The translations under genes and the position numbers were made by a program. Positions 7,928 to 16,382 of a stretch of 33,111 nt of DNA are shown here, one piece after another. The notes below the pieces were generated by a model. It did not search any database and was not told the origin of the DNA. It worked only from the letters and a program-made list of their open reading frames with translations. This stretch comes from Syntrophomonas sp. UBA4922 (GTDB lineage: Bacteria > Bacillota > Syntrophomonadia > Syntrophomonadales > Syntrophomonadaceae). Numbering within the stretch: position 1 is the stretch's first letter; the number at the start of each line of letters is the position of its first letter. The stretch spans positions 77,158-110,268 of the forward strand of contig DHBS01000003.1 in assembly GCA_002398825.1 (NCBI GenBank), in the 5' to 3' direction.

Positions 7928-9256
7928 ATGGATAAGAGCACCATTATGAAAATCGCCGCGGACGAGAATGTTAAATTCATCCGGCTGCAATTCACCGACA
8001 TCCTTGGAGTGATGAAGGCTATCTCCATTACTGAAGATCAACTGGAGAAAGCCCTGGATGGGGAATTGATGTTTGACGGTTCATCTATAGAAGGTTTTGT
8101 GCGTATTGAAGAATCTGATATGTATCTTAAGCCGGACTTGGATACTTTTCTGATTTTACCCTGGTCCAATCCCAACTCTGATGCCAAAACGGCGCGTTTG
8201 ATCTGTGACATCTATGACTCGGATAATCAGCCCTTTCACGGTTCACCGCGCCAGGCCTTGAAGAATATGCTCAAAGAGGCTGCTGAGATGGGTTATTCCA
8301 TGCAGGTGGGGCCGGAACCCGAATTTTTCATGTTCCACCTGGACGAAGACGGCACCCCCACATTGAAGACCAATGACAAGGCCAGTTATTTCGACCTTCC
8401 CCCGGTTGACAAGGGTGAGAACGCCCGCCGGGACATGGTGGAGACCCTGCAGAGCATAGGCTTTGAGATCGAAGCCGCTCACCACGAGGTAGCGCCGGGG
8501 CAGCATGAGATAGATTTCAAATACCAGGACGCCTTGAAAACGGCTGATAATATCGTCACCTTCCGTATAGTGGTGCGAACCGTGGCTCAACAACACGGCA
8601 TGCATGCCACTTTCATGCCTAAACCGCTTTTCGGTGTAGCCGGTTCAGGGATGCACCTGCATATTTCACTTTTTAAAGATGGGAAAAACGCTTTTTACAA
8701 TGCCGACGATCCGGCTGGGCTGAGCGATGCCTGCCGATATTTTATCGCCGGGGTGATGAAGCATTCCCGGGCTATCACCGCCATCACCAATCCTACCGTA
8801 AATTCGTACAAAAGGCTGGTGCCGGGATATGAGGCTCCGGTATATATCGCCTGGTCTTACCGCAACCGCAGTCCCTTAATCCGCATCCCGGCCCGGCGGG
8901 GGATAGGTACCCGCATCGAAGTGCGCAGCCCCGACCCCACCTGCAATCCCTACCTGGGTCTGGCAGTGATTTTAAAGGCCGGTCTGGAAGGGATAAAAAA
9001 CCGGGAAGAACCTCTGCCGCCTGTAGACAAAAACATATATGAGATGAACCTGGCGGATAGAAAACTCAACAATATCGAATCGCTGCCAGAGAATCTCTAT
9101 GAAGCCATATCTGAGCTGAACCGCGACGAGGTGATCCAGCAGGCCCTGGGGCGTCATATTCACTCGCGCTTCTGTTATGCCAAGATTAAAGAATGGGAAA
9201 CTTACAGTTCGCGGGTCTACGAGTGGGAAATCGAGGAGTATCTGGAGAAATTCTAG
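7928..9256 (+). CDS. glnA: glutamine synthetase, type I (GSI-alpha)
   Basis: Glutamine synthetase makes glutamine from glutamate, ammonia and ATP as a dodecamer in the cytoplasm. The 442-residue length is that of the Firmicutes GSI-alpha form. Landmarks are MFDGSSIEGF (active-site loop), the PEPEFFMF metal motif, GMHLHISLFKDGKN, NSYKRLVPGYEAPVYIAWSYRNRSPLIRIP (ATP and glutamate site) and RIEVRSPDPTCNPYL. The segment around the E. coli adenylylation Tyr reads NIYEMN and not NLYDLP, as expected for enzymes that are not adenylylated. AGGAGG lies 7 bases before ATG 7928. A strong terminator follows. Confidence 0.98.
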   Translation: MDKSTIMKIAADENVKFIRLQFTDILGVMKAISITEDQLEKALDGELMFDGSSIEGFVRIEESDMYLKPDLDTFLILPWSNPNSDAKTARLICDIYDSDNQPFHGSPRQALKNMLKEAAEMGYSMQVGPEPEFFMFHLDEDGTPTLKTNDKASYFDLPPVDKGENARRDMVETLQSIGFEIEAAHHEVAPGQHEIDFKYQDALKTADNIVTFRIVVRTVAQQHGMHATFMPKPLFGVAGSGMHLHISLFKDGKNAFYNADDPAGLSDACRYFIAGVMKHSRAITAITNPTVNSYKRLVPGYEAPVYIAWSYRNRSPLIRIPARRGIGTRIEVRSPDPTCNPYLGLAVILKAGLEGIKNREEPLPPVDKNIYEMNLADRKLNNIESLPENLYEAISELNRDEVIQQALGRHIHSRFCYAKIKEWETYSSRVYEWEIEEYLEKF

Positions 9257-9272
9257 CAGAGGATAGTTGGGA

Positions 9273-9315
9273 ACGGGTGACCCTTGGAAACCCCAGGTGT
9301 CACCCGTCTTTATTT
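9273..9315 (+). terminator. terminator after glnA, between convergent glnA and lexA
   Basis: A perfect 9-bp stem ACGGGTGAC / GTCACCCGT, with an inner imperfect CC-TTGG/CCAGG stem, is followed by CTTTATTT. Confidence 0.85.
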
Positions 9316-9321
9316 GTCACC

Positions 9322-9933
9322 CTACATACGGCGCAACAGGCCCGCTACTTTGCCTGCTATTACGGCATGCGGAACTATGATAGGCTGCATGGTCCGGTTC
9401 TCCGGGCGCAGCTCCACATAACCATCATGCTTGAACAGCCTTTTTACCGTAGCCTCATCTTCCAACAAGGCCACCACGATCTCGCCGTTGCTGGCATCGG
9501 CTTGCTGACGGACAATCAGATAATCTCCGTCAAGAATACCGGCATCGACCATGCTGTCGCCCCTGACCTGTAAAAGGAAGTGCTGGCCGCTGCCGATCAA
9601 CTCCATGGGTACCGGTATGAAAGCATCTATGTTCTGCTCGGCCAGAATCGGGACACCGGCTGCCACCTGTCCGATCAAGGGCAGTGATACTATCTGGGTG
9701 AGACTCTGTTCTTCCTGGGTCGGCACCGGAATAATAGCACGTGGTTTAGTAGGATCCTTGCGCAGATAGCCTTTTTCCTCCAACTGTACCAGATGGGCAT
9801 GCACCGTTGAACTGGATTTCAAGCCAACCGCCTGGCCGATTTCACGCACCGAGGGAGGATATCCGGTATTCTTAATCTGGTTTCTGATGTAACCCAAAAT
9901 CTGCTCTTGACGGGGTGTTAAATCCTCAGGCAC
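9322..9933 (-). CDS. lexA: SOS repressor LexA
   Basis: LexA represses DNA-damage genes and cleaves itself when RecA filaments form. The 203-residue protein has an N-terminal winged HTH (LTPRQEQILGYI, YPPSVREIGQAVGLKSSSTVHAHL). The cleavage bond is Ala92-Gly93 in GQVAAGVP. The catalytic dyad is Ser127 in RGDSM and Lys164 in ATVKR. The start is GTG 9933 with GGGAGGG 7 bases upstream. It lies convergent to glnA, close to where B. subtilis also has lexA. A LexA-box-like sequence overlaps its own promoter (9963-9999), consistent with autoregulation. Confidence 0.97.
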   Translation of the reverse strand: MPEDLTPRQEQILGYIRNQIKNTGYPPSVREIGQAVGLKSSSTVHAHLVQLEEKGYLRKDPTKPRAIIPVPTQEEQSLTQIVSLPLIGQVAAGVPILAEQNIDAFIPVPMELIGSGQHFLLQVRGDSMVDAGILDGDYLIVRQQADASNGEIVVALLEDEATVKRLFKHDGYVELRPENRTMQPIIVPHAVIAGKVAGLLRRM

Positions 9934-9962
9934 TGGGAATCCCTCCCATCATGTTTGTCAAC

Positions 9963-9999
9963 ATTATAGCATACCCCGGCTGATAAAAACACATGTTCG
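9963..9999 (-). promoter_or_regulatory. lexA promoter with LexA-box-like operator
   Basis: On the reverse strand the extended -10 TGCTATAAT has its TATAAT at 9968-9963. The -35 position is covered by CGAACATGTGTTTT (9999-9986). This matches the Gram-positive LexA box CGAACnnnnGTTCG fully in one half-site and 3 of 5 in the other. The combination just upstream of lexA is what autoregulation would need. Confidence 0.6.
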
Positions 10000-10067
10000 C
10001 ATGTATTTAACCGGCTGCGGGGAACTGATAAAATGGCTTTGGTCGTTTGTCACTGCCGACAGCCCGC

Positions 10068-10793
10068 CTATACAGACCAAAAACAATCGGGGGCGGCGTT
10101 TTCCAGACTTGACAAAAAACGTTGTCTGGCACCAGGGAACTGGGCTTCAATGATGTCCAACACCTGTTTGACTTCATCCCGCTTGGTCTGCCCGCTGGCC
10201 GGGCAGCGCGAAGCCATCACCGGCAGCTTAAGGGAGGCCGCGCATTTCTCAATATCCGCTTCGGCAACATAAACCAAGGGGCGAATAAGGGTAACATCCA
10301 TTCGATCCAGGTAGGTTCTGGGCTTAAAGACATGGAATCGCCCTTCAAAAAGCATTGATAAAAAGAAGGTATGAACCGCATCATCCATGTGATGGCCTAA
10401 AGAAACCTTATTGCAGCCGATATCCCTGGCGATGCGGTTTAAGGCGCCGCGGCGCAGATTGGCGCACAGCGCGCAGGGGTTTTTTTCCCGTCTGTTTTCG
10501 AAAACGATACGGCCTATATGGGTGTGCTCCACCCACAATTCCAAACCCAATGATTCGCAATAATCGGCGACAGCCTGATGGTCCTCGCCCCAGCCCATAT
10601 CCAGCATCACTGGAGAGATGGAGAAGTTCACCGGAGTGTATTTCTGCACCAGCGTGAGGAAGTACAGCATGGTCAAACTATCTTTGCCCCCGGAAATTCC
10701 GGCCAGAATTCGATCACCCTCCTCGATCAGGTTGTACTTCAGGCTGGCGTCGCGCACCTGTTTAAACATATGTTTAATCCGTCGCTGGCTCAA
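10068..10793 (-). CDS. TtcA-like tRNA 2-thiocytidine synthetase (PP-loop ATPase)
   Basis: This is a PP-loop ATPase with SGGKDS as pyrophosphate loop. The Cys pairs NPCALCANLRRG and SRCPASGQTKR are typical of the TtcA/TtuA group, which use an Fe-S cluster to thiolate tRNA. SLGHHMDDAVHTFF is the second family signature. The tRNA position modified (C32 for TtcA) is inferred. The frame extends to TTG 10835, but TTG 10793 has GGGAG 9 bases before it and gives the usual 33-residue leader before the PP-loop; ATG 10769 is a third option. It is monocistronic by appearance, between lexA and glcF on the same strand. Confidence 0.82.
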   Translation of the reverse strand: MSQRRIKHMFKQVRDASLKYNLIEEGDRILAGISGGKDSLTMLYFLTLVQKYTPVNFSISPVMLDMGWGEDHQAVADYCESLGLELWVEHTHIGRIVFENRREKNPCALCANLRRGALNRIARDIGCNKVSLGHHMDDAVHTFFLSMLFEGRFHVFKPRTYLDRMDVTLIRPLVYVAEADIEKCAASLKLPVMASRCPASGQTKRDEVKQVLDIIEAQFPGARQRFLSSLENAAPDCFWSV

Positions 10794-10889
10794 TTGGCGG
10801 CACTCCCATTCCTGCAAATGGCAAAAGTTAAGCAAACACTTCTGCTGTCAAATATCCAACAACTCGTTTTTCCAGCTCGCTCTCCGGTG

Positions 10890-10908
10890 TTGATCATGTG
10901 CCGATCAA
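10890..10908. repeat. short inverted repeat upstream of the TtcA-like gene
   Basis: TTGATC (10890-10895) and GATCAA (10903-10908) flank a 7-base spacer, about 95 bases upstream of the start. It may be an operator or chance. Nothing else was seen between 10794 and 11014. Confidence 0.35.
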
Positions 10909-11014
10909 GCGAATAGCAAAGCAGTTTCCTGTTATGAAGCGAGTAAACTTGATAAAATGAATCATTGGCCTCAAATCTCTTTCATTACCATTAATTATAT
11001 CCTAATATTACCAA

Positions 11015-11045
11015 TATAAAAGCCTGGTTGGGTTAACAACCAGGC
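11015..11045 (-). terminator. rho-independent terminator after glcF
   Basis: On the reverse strand a perfect 9-bp stem (GCCTGGTTG / CAACCAGGC, 6-base loop) is followed by TTTTAT. It lies 17 bases past the glcF stop. Confidence 0.88.
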
Positions 11046-11061
11046 CGGACTCGTAATGGTT

Positions 11062-12351
11062 CTATACTGCGGCCGGAGCCGGTTCATAAGCTCGATTCAG
11101 CAATACCACGGGGTGCAGAACCTCGGCATTCCAATTGCTGCGCTTGCAGCCGAAGTTGAGCTGCATTATGCAGCTGGGGCAGCAGGTGGCCAGGATGTCA
11201 GCCCCGGTGGATGCCGCGTTGGACATCTTTTTGTCCAGGATTTGCATGGAAAGCTGGTGATGGGTGACCGAATAGGTTCCAGACCCGCCGCAGCAACTGG
11301 CTGCATGGGGCATTTCCACCAGCTCCACCCCGGGGATGCGGCGCAGCAATTCGCGGGGCTGCTCGGTGATCCCCTGGGCATTAACCAGGTGGCAGGGATC
11401 GTGGTAGGTGACCCGCCATTTCCGGTCGATCTTGACATCAACTTGAATATCTAGAACATCAACCAGGAAAACGGTTAGATCCATAACCCGGGCTGCGAAT
11501 GCAGCGCCATCCTCCTGGTAGGAGGTGCCTTCCAGCACAAACTTCAGGTTCTTCTTGGAAAGGGTGGCCGAACAGGAACCGCAGTCAGTGACGATATAAT
11601 CCACATTGAGTTTTTCAAACAGTTTGAGGTTGTGTATGGTCAATTGTCGGGCCACATCCATTTTGCCATTGGCAATATGAGGCAGGCCGCAGCATTTCAG
11701 GCCTTCAGGGATAAAAACCTCACAGCCGTTGCGGCTCAAGACGTTCACCGCTGCCTGAGCGATCTCGGGATTTAGAAAATCCGTGCCACAGCCCAGGAAA
11801 TATCCCACCCGGTATCTGCTTTCACCCTGGGCCGGGGTGTATGCCGAAAGCTGACTGCGGGCCGAGTGGGGCGGAATATTATCCAGTATCTTTTCAGCAT
11901 CTTTCAAGTCGCCCGGCAAGAGCCGGGTCAAACCGATATTGCGGGCCAGCTTCTGCAGCCCCAGCCGCTGGGCCAGACTGGCCACTTTAATAGACTGCTT
12001 CATCATCTCCGGTTTGGTCCAGAAGTTCCCGAACAAGAAGTCCTTGCCGCGGTTGGGGTTTTTATCGTTCAAATAGGCGCGTGCGGCCGCATTTAATTCA
12101 TGTACATCGATGCCGGAGGGGCAATTTGCCGAACAGGTCTCACACATCAGGCACTGCCCCAGCTTCTCATAGACCTCGGGGCTGGGCTCGACCTTGCCGT
12201 CACGCAGCATCTGCACCATAAAGACGTGTCCACGCGGGGCGGCGCTCTCTATACCTATTTCACCAAACACCGGGCAAAGCTCCCGGCATTTGCCGCAGCG
12301 CACACATTTCATAATCTGTTCTTTTACTGGCGGCAGTTCTTTAAATTCCAT
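11062..12351 (-). CDS. glcF: (Fe-S)-binding subunit of a 2-hydroxyacid oxidase (GlcF family)
   Basis: This is the electron-transfer partner of the FAD subunit encoded just upstream. Two ferredoxin-type [4Fe-4S] motifs are visible: C16-C19-C22-C26 (CVRCGKCRELCP) and C67-C70-C73-C77 (CLMCETCSANCP). Two CCG domains follow (LKCCGLPH near residue 220; HAASCCGGSGT and ATCCPSCIMQ near the C-terminus), the layout of GlcF and related heterodisulfide-reductase-like subunits. The length of 429 aa fits. GAAGGAAGG precedes ATG 12351. It starts 33 bases after glcD and ends at a terminator, so glcD-glcF is one operon. The physiological acceptor is unknown. Confidence 0.92.
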   Translation of the reverse strand: MEFKELPPVKEQIMKCVRCGKCRELCPVFGEIGIESAAPRGHVFMVQMLRDGKVEPSPEVYEKLGQCLMCETCSANCPSGIDVHELNAAARAYLNDKNPNRGKDFLFGNFWTKPEMMKQSIKVASLAQRLGLQKLARNIGLTRLLPGDLKDAEKILDNIPPHSARSQLSAYTPAQGESRYRVGYFLGCGTDFLNPEIAQAAVNVLSRNGCEVFIPEGLKCCGLPHIANGKMDVARQLTIHNLKLFEKLNVDYIVTDCGSCSATLSKKNLKFVLEGTSYQEDGAAFAARVMDLTVFLVDVLDIQVDVKIDRKWRVTYHDPCHLVNAQGITEQPRELLRRIPGVELVEMPHAASCCGGSGTYSVTHHQLSMQILDKKMSNAASTGADILATCCPSCIMQLNFGCKRSNWNAEVLHPVVLLNRAYEPAPAAV

Positions 12352-12384
12352 ATTAATCCTTCCTTCTAAATCTGGTCCTTGGCT

Positions 12385-13785
12385 TTAGAACAGCTTGCCA
12401 GGATTCATAATGCCTTTGGGATCGAAGGCGGCTTTTACCTTTTTCATATAATCAACCGCCGGGCCGTGTTCAAGCACCGCATAACCGCGTCGGGCGGCAC
12501 CAACCCCGTGCTCGCCGGTAGTGGACCCGTTCATCTCTATGGCCAGCAGATGGATTTCATCTACCAGCTTTTTTACCAGTTCCACTTCTTCCGGGTTTTC
12601 AGGATTAATAACCGGAGCACAGTGCACATTGCCGTCTCCGATGTGGCCGTAATTAACCACTTGTATTCCGTATTTTTCACCCAGGGCACGGATGGCCCGC
12701 AGGACGTCGGCTACTTTTGATATAGGGACACTAATATCTTCTCCCGCAAAAATCCGGCTGCCGTCAGCTCTTACCCGGGCCGCGGCGGTGGCGGTGATAC
12801 TGCGGCCTTCCCATAACTCCGCCATGCGTTTCTTTTCAGTGGACCATTCCACCTGGCGCGCCCGGCGGCCGGCCACTTCTTTTATAATCTGGCCTTCATA
12901 TTCCACCCCGGGCGGGTTGCCGTCCACTTCAAACAGCAGTATGGCTTCGGCCTCAGGCAAGTTGATGTGCGGTTTGAAATCGTTTACCGCCTTGATGGCA
13001 GAACCGTCCAGTATCTCTATCCCCGAAGGCAAAACTCCGGCTTGATACACTTCCAATACGGTGGCCGGGGCGTCATCTAAATGGTCGAACACCGCCATGG
13101 CAATGCCCCGCGCTTTGGGACGGGGGAAACAGCGCAGGCGAATCTGGGTGACAATCCCCAGAACCCCTTCAGAACCGACCATCAATTTGGTAAGGTTTAA
13201 ACCCGAAACATTTTTGATGCAGCGGGCCTGCTGACCACCGGTTATGATTACATCACCGGTGGGGGTGACCACTTCCAATCCCAGAACATAGGGCTCAGTG
13301 GTCCAATACTTGACGGCTCGCAGACCGGAGGCGTTATTGGCCACCATGCCGCCGATGGTACACATTTTGCTGCTGCCCGGATCGGGCGGAAAGAACAGAT
13401 TAAATTTGGCCAATTCGTCATTCAGGTCAGCATGTATAACCCCGGGGCGAACCACTACCTGCATGTTGTTCACATCGATCTCCACAATCTCTCTCCAGCG
13501 GGAAAGATCTATTACAATGCCGCCTTCGACGGCTACACACCCTCCGGTTTCGCCGGTACCGGCCCCGCGGGGGATGATATTGACATCATTCTCATAAGCC
13601 AAACGCACCACTTTTTGCACCTCTGCAGTCGATGCCGGCAGGACTACGGCTGTGGGCGTCACCGGTTGCAGTTTGGTGAGAAAGGAACTGTCGTAAGAAT
13701 AATACATTAAATCCAGGTCATCGATCAGCACTTTATCCCGACCCAGCATTTTAACCAATTCTTTCTTGATATCGGCGTTATTCAT
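12385..13785 (-). CDS. glcD: FAD-binding 2-hydroxyacid oxidase/dehydrogenase (GlcD family)
   Basis: This flavoprotein of the VAO/PCMH fold oxidises a 2-hydroxyacid, most often glycolate or D-lactate. FAD-binding landmarks are PRGAGTGETGG, GSSKMCTIGGMVANNASGLRAVKYW and KLMVGSEGVLGIVT. The C-terminal substrate and flavin-cap region has GHIGDGNVHC and STTGEHGVGAARRGY. The length of 466 aa is typical. AGGAGG lies 6 bases before ATG 13785. It forms an operon with glcF and is divergent from a LarA-type racemase, which favours lactate over glycolate as substrate, though other hydroxyacids remain possible. Confidence 0.93.
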   Translation of the reverse strand: MNNADIKKELVKMLGRDKVLIDDLDLMYYSYDSSFLTKLQPVTPTAVVLPASTAEVQKVVRLAYENDVNIIPRGAGTGETGGCVAVEGGIVIDLSRWREIVEIDVNNMQVVVRPGVIHADLNDELAKFNLFFPPDPGSSKMCTIGGMVANNASGLRAVKYWTTEPYVLGLEVVTPTGDVIITGGQQARCIKNVSGLNLTKLMVGSEGVLGIVTQIRLRCFPRPKARGIAMAVFDHLDDAPATVLEVYQAGVLPSGIEILDGSAIKAVNDFKPHINLPEAEAILLFEVDGNPPGVEYEGQIIKEVAGRRARQVEWSTEKKRMAELWEGRSITATAAARVRADGSRIFAGEDISVPISKVADVLRAIRALGEKYGIQVVNYGHIGDGNVHCAPVINPENPEEVELVKKLVDEIHLLAIEMNGSTTGEHGVGAARRGYAVLEHGPAVDYMKKVKAAFDPKGIMNPGKLF

Positions 13786-13831
13786 ATATTTCCTCCTAAA
13801 GCGGCATCACCTGATGTCGAATTTCCAGCCT

Positions 13832-13861
13832 ATTATATCATAAAGGACACCCCTTAAGGGT
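13832..13861 (-). promoter_or_regulatory. candidate glcD promoter with palindrome at -35
   Basis: On the reverse strand TATAAT (13837-13832) has no recognisable -35. At that distance lies the perfect palindrome CCCTTAAGGG (13851-13860, wider ACCCCTTAAGGGT). A weak -35 overlapped by a palindrome suggests control by a bound regulator. Confidence 0.45.
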
Positions 13862-13890
13862 CACTTTTTGGCCTCAAGACAATTTGAACG

Positions 13891-13907
13891 GTCATGTATA
13901 CAATGAC
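13891..13907. promoter_or_regulatory. GntR-like operator candidate in the glcD/larA intergenic region
   Basis: GTCATGTATACAATGAC is a near-palindrome (GTCA...TGAC arms around TGTATACA). A core GTATAC with dyad symmetry is common in GntR/FadR-family operators that control lactate and hydroxyacid genes. No such regulator gene lies in the window. Confidence 0.4.
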
Positions 13908-13955
13908 GATTCACCGGTGTTTTGGGCACTGACAATCAGGGCTAGACATCCTTAC

Positions 13956-13984
13956 TTGATTTTCCTGATATAGAAGCATAAACT
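13956..13984 (+). promoter_or_regulatory. candidate larA promoter
   Basis: TTGATT (13956-13961), a 17-base spacer and TAAACT (13979-13984), about 75 bases before the larA start. Each box matches the consensus at 4 of 6 positions. Confidence 0.35.
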
Positions 13985-14058
13985 AATACCTATACATACC
14001 GGCTTTAACGGTAAATTCGGAAGGCGGCAGACTTCCGGCTGAAGGATGGTGGATCGTT

Positions 14059-15336
14059 TTGAAGCATCGCTTGGCTTATGGCAAAGAATGGCTGGAAGTT
14101 GATATTCCAGACCAAAATCTAGCAGCCATTCTGAAACCGGGATCCAGTAAGGAAACGCCGGCAAATGTCCAAGACAATAATACTATAATCCGTCAGGCCT
14201 TGAACCATCCCGTAGGCAGCCAGACCATCGGGGAAATAATCAAGCGCAAATCAGCCCGGAGCGCAGTTGTGATTGTAAACGATATCACCCGGCCCACCCC
14301 GTACCGGTGGATGCTGCCCCCGCTGTTGGAAGCCATCGAAGCGGGGGGGATACCCCCGGAGCAAATCAAGCTGGTCATCGCCCTGGGTATTCACCGGCCC
14401 CATACCCGTGAAGAAAACCGGCAGATATTCGGCACAGATATCTGTGCCCGCTACCAGGTGATAAATCATGATTGTGACGGCAACTTATCCAGCCTGGGCC
14501 GGTTGTCAAACGGCTGGGATCTGCTTATAAACCGCGATGTGGCCGAAGCCGACTTGCTGATCTCAACCGGTGTGGTGGAACTGCATTATTTTGCGGGCTG
14601 GTCCGGCGGGCGCAAGTCAATTCTCCCCGGGGTAGCGGCCCGTTCGCTTATCGAGGCCAATCATCGCATGATGGACGATCCCCGGGCCTGCCTGGGCAAT
14701 TATACTGATAATCCAGTCAACGATCTGATGCTGGAAGCTGCCCGGACAGCAGGGCTGGACTTCATCCTGAACGTAGTGACGGCTGGAAAAGAGGAGATCA
14801 TATACGCAGCTGCCGGAGATGTCTATCAAGCCTGGCTGGAGGCGGTCAAATACGCCGAGGCCGGCAATCTGGTTCATATAGAGAAGCCCGTCGATGTGGT
14901 CATCGCTTCCTGCGGGGGCTTTCCCAAGGACATAAACGTATACCAGTCCCAGAAGGCCCTGGATGCGGCGGTTCAGGCGGTCAAACCGGGCGGCACCATC
15001 ATCTGGGTGGCGGAATGCCGGGAAGGAATGGGTGAAGATACCTTTGCTGAATGGATTGCCGACGCGGGGTGCCCGGAGGACATTGAAAAGCGTTTTTTTG
15101 AAGGTTTTGAGCTGGGTGGGCATAAAGCTTTTGCCATCTGCCGTATCCTGAAAAAGGCGGATATCCTCATGGTAAGCAGCTTGCCTGGCGATATGGTCAA
15201 GGCCATGTTCGTCACCCCCTGTCCTGATTTGTCTCAAGCCCTGAATATGGCCCGGCAAAAACACGGCCCCGGCATGTCGGTAATTATTATGCCACAGGCG
15301 CCGCGCATTGCGGTCAGGCAGGCCGGGCAAGCATAA
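14059..15336 (+). CDS. larA: nickel-dependent lactate racemase family protein (LarA/DUF2088)
   Basis: LarA interconverts L- and D-lactate using a nickel-pincer cofactor tethered to a lysine. The 425-residue protein carries the family blocks DITRPTP, LGIHRPHT, ELHYFAGWSGGRKSILPG, the ANHRMMDDPRACLG block and SCGGFPKDINVYQSQKALD. The lysine in SGGRKS aligns with the cofactor-bearing Lys, and His in HRPHT, ELHYF and ANHRM with the catalytic and metal ligands. LarA relatives also act on other 2-hydroxyacids, so lactate is an inference from the divergent glcDF operon. The cofactor genes larB, larC and larE are not in the window. The start is TTG 14059 with GGTGG 6 bases upstream. Confidence 0.87.
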   Translation: MKHRLAYGKEWLEVDIPDQNLAAILKPGSSKETPANVQDNNTIIRQALNHPVGSQTIGEIIKRKSARSAVVIVNDITRPTPYRWMLPPLLEAIEAGGIPPEQIKLVIALGIHRPHTREENRQIFGTDICARYQVINHDCDGNLSSLGRLSNGWDLLINRDVAEADLLISTGVVELHYFAGWSGGRKSILPGVAARSLIEANHRMMDDPRACLGNYTDNPVNDLMLEAARTAGLDFILNVVTAGKEEIIYAAAGDVYQAWLEAVKYAEAGNLVHIEKPVDVVIASCGGFPKDINVYQSQKALDAAVQAVKPGGTIIWVAECREGMGEDTFAEWIADAGCPEDIEKRFFEGFELGGHKAFAICRILKKADILMVSSLPGDMVKAMFVTPCPDLSQALNMARQKHGPGMSVIIMPQAPRIAVRQAGQA

Positions 15337-15413
15337 ATCCCCGGTCAAACCAATAAAATATTAATAAAGATGCCGCCCGTATGGGGACTGGCACCAACTC
15401 AAAGGGGAATACG

Positions 15414-16313
15414 ATGCATCAGGATATTCGCGATATTATACCCGCTGACCATGTAAAGTACGATGAACCCATGTCTCTGCACACCACCTTTCAAATCGGA
15501 GGTCCGGCTGATATTCTGGTGATCCCCTCCACAGCGGAGGAGATCATAAATGTTTTGCGATATTGCCGGGAGCAGAAACTACCACTATTCGTATTCGGAC
15601 TGGGGAGCAATATCCTGGTCCGCGACAAAGGCATACGCGGGGTGGTCATGAAACTGGGCCAAGGGTTAAAAACCATCCGCATTCAGGACCGGCAGGTGTA
15701 CGCGGAGGCGGGGGTACAGATAGCCGAGCTTTGCCGGGTGGTGGCTCGAGAGGGCTTAAGCGGTCTGGAGTTCGCCGAAGGCATACCGGGCAGTTTGGGC
15801 GGGGCCGTGGTGATGAATGCCGGCGCATATAATGGTGAAATGAAAGATGTACTCACCTCGGTAAGGGCGGTAGATCTCAATGGAACGCGCTATGACTTTG
15901 ATGCAGAACAGCTGCAGTTGGGCTATCGCAGCAGTATATTGCAGGCGGGGGAATATATCGTGCTATCCGCTGCATTAAAACTCAAACCGGCCGACCCGGA
16001 GGCCATTCAAGCCACCATGAGGGACTATGCCCAGCGCCGCAGCGATAAGCAGCCCCTGGATCTCCCCAGCGCGGGCAGCACCTTTAAAAGACCCAGCGGT
16101 TATTTTGTAGGGCCGCTTTTGGAGCAGCTGGGACTAAAAGGATTCCAGATCGGCGGCGCCCAGGTGTCCACCAAACATGCCGGCTTTATCGTCAATACCG
16201 GCAATGCCAGGGCTGCTGATGTATTGGATTTGATCGAACATATTCAAGAAACCGCCAGGGGTAGTCTGGGCATCGATTTGCATCCTGAAGTTAAACTGGT
16301 GGGCGAAGAATAA
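15414..16313 (+). CDS. murB: UDP-N-acetylenolpyruvoylglucosamine reductase MurB (type II)
   Basis: MurB reduces UDP-GlcNAc-enolpyruvate to UDP-MurNAc in the cytoplasmic steps of peptidoglycan synthesis. The FAD domain shows FQIGGPADI, FGLGSNILVRD and EGIPGSLGGAVVMNAGAYNGE. The active site is GYRSS (Arg), SAGSTFKRP (proton-donor Ser) and HPEVKLVG (Glu). The short form without the type I Tyr loop is normal for Firmicutes. The frame is open from ATG 15381, but only ATG 15414 has a ribosome site (AAAGGGG, 6 bases away), so I use it. It follows larA by about 80 bases and is followed by a terminator-like palindrome. Confidence 0.95.
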   Translation: MHQDIRDIIPADHVKYDEPMSLHTTFQIGGPADILVIPSTAEEIINVLRYCREQKLPLFVFGLGSNILVRDKGIRGVVMKLGQGLKTIRIQDRQVYAEAGVQIAELCRVVAREGLSGLEFAEGIPGSLGGAVVMNAGAYNGEMKDVLTSVRAVDLNGTRYDFDAEQLQLGYRSSILQAGEYIVLSAALKLKPADPEAIQATMRDYAQRRSDKQPLDLPSAGSTFKRPSGYFVGPLLEQLGLKGFQIGGAQVSTKHAGFIVNTGNARAADVLDLIEHIQETARGSLGIDLHPEVKLVGEE

Positions 16314-16338
16314 ACCGAGGCAAGATTGATAGCGGAAC

Positions 16339-16361
16339 GGCGATGAATTCATCGCCCTTTT
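16339..16361 (+). terminator. terminator-like palindrome after murB
   Basis: GGCGATGAATTCATCGCC is a perfect 18-base palindrome followed by CTTTT. The T run is short, so efficiency may be low. Confidence 0.6.
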
Positions 16362-16382
16362 AACTTTGCGGGGTCGATTGCC

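Noticed and set aside
10068..10793. PP-loop ATPase as LarE, the sulfur donor enzyme for the LarA cofactor
   Set aside because: The loop is SGGKDS with TtcA-type Cys pairs (CALC and SRCPASG), not the LarE pattern, so it was called TtcA-like.
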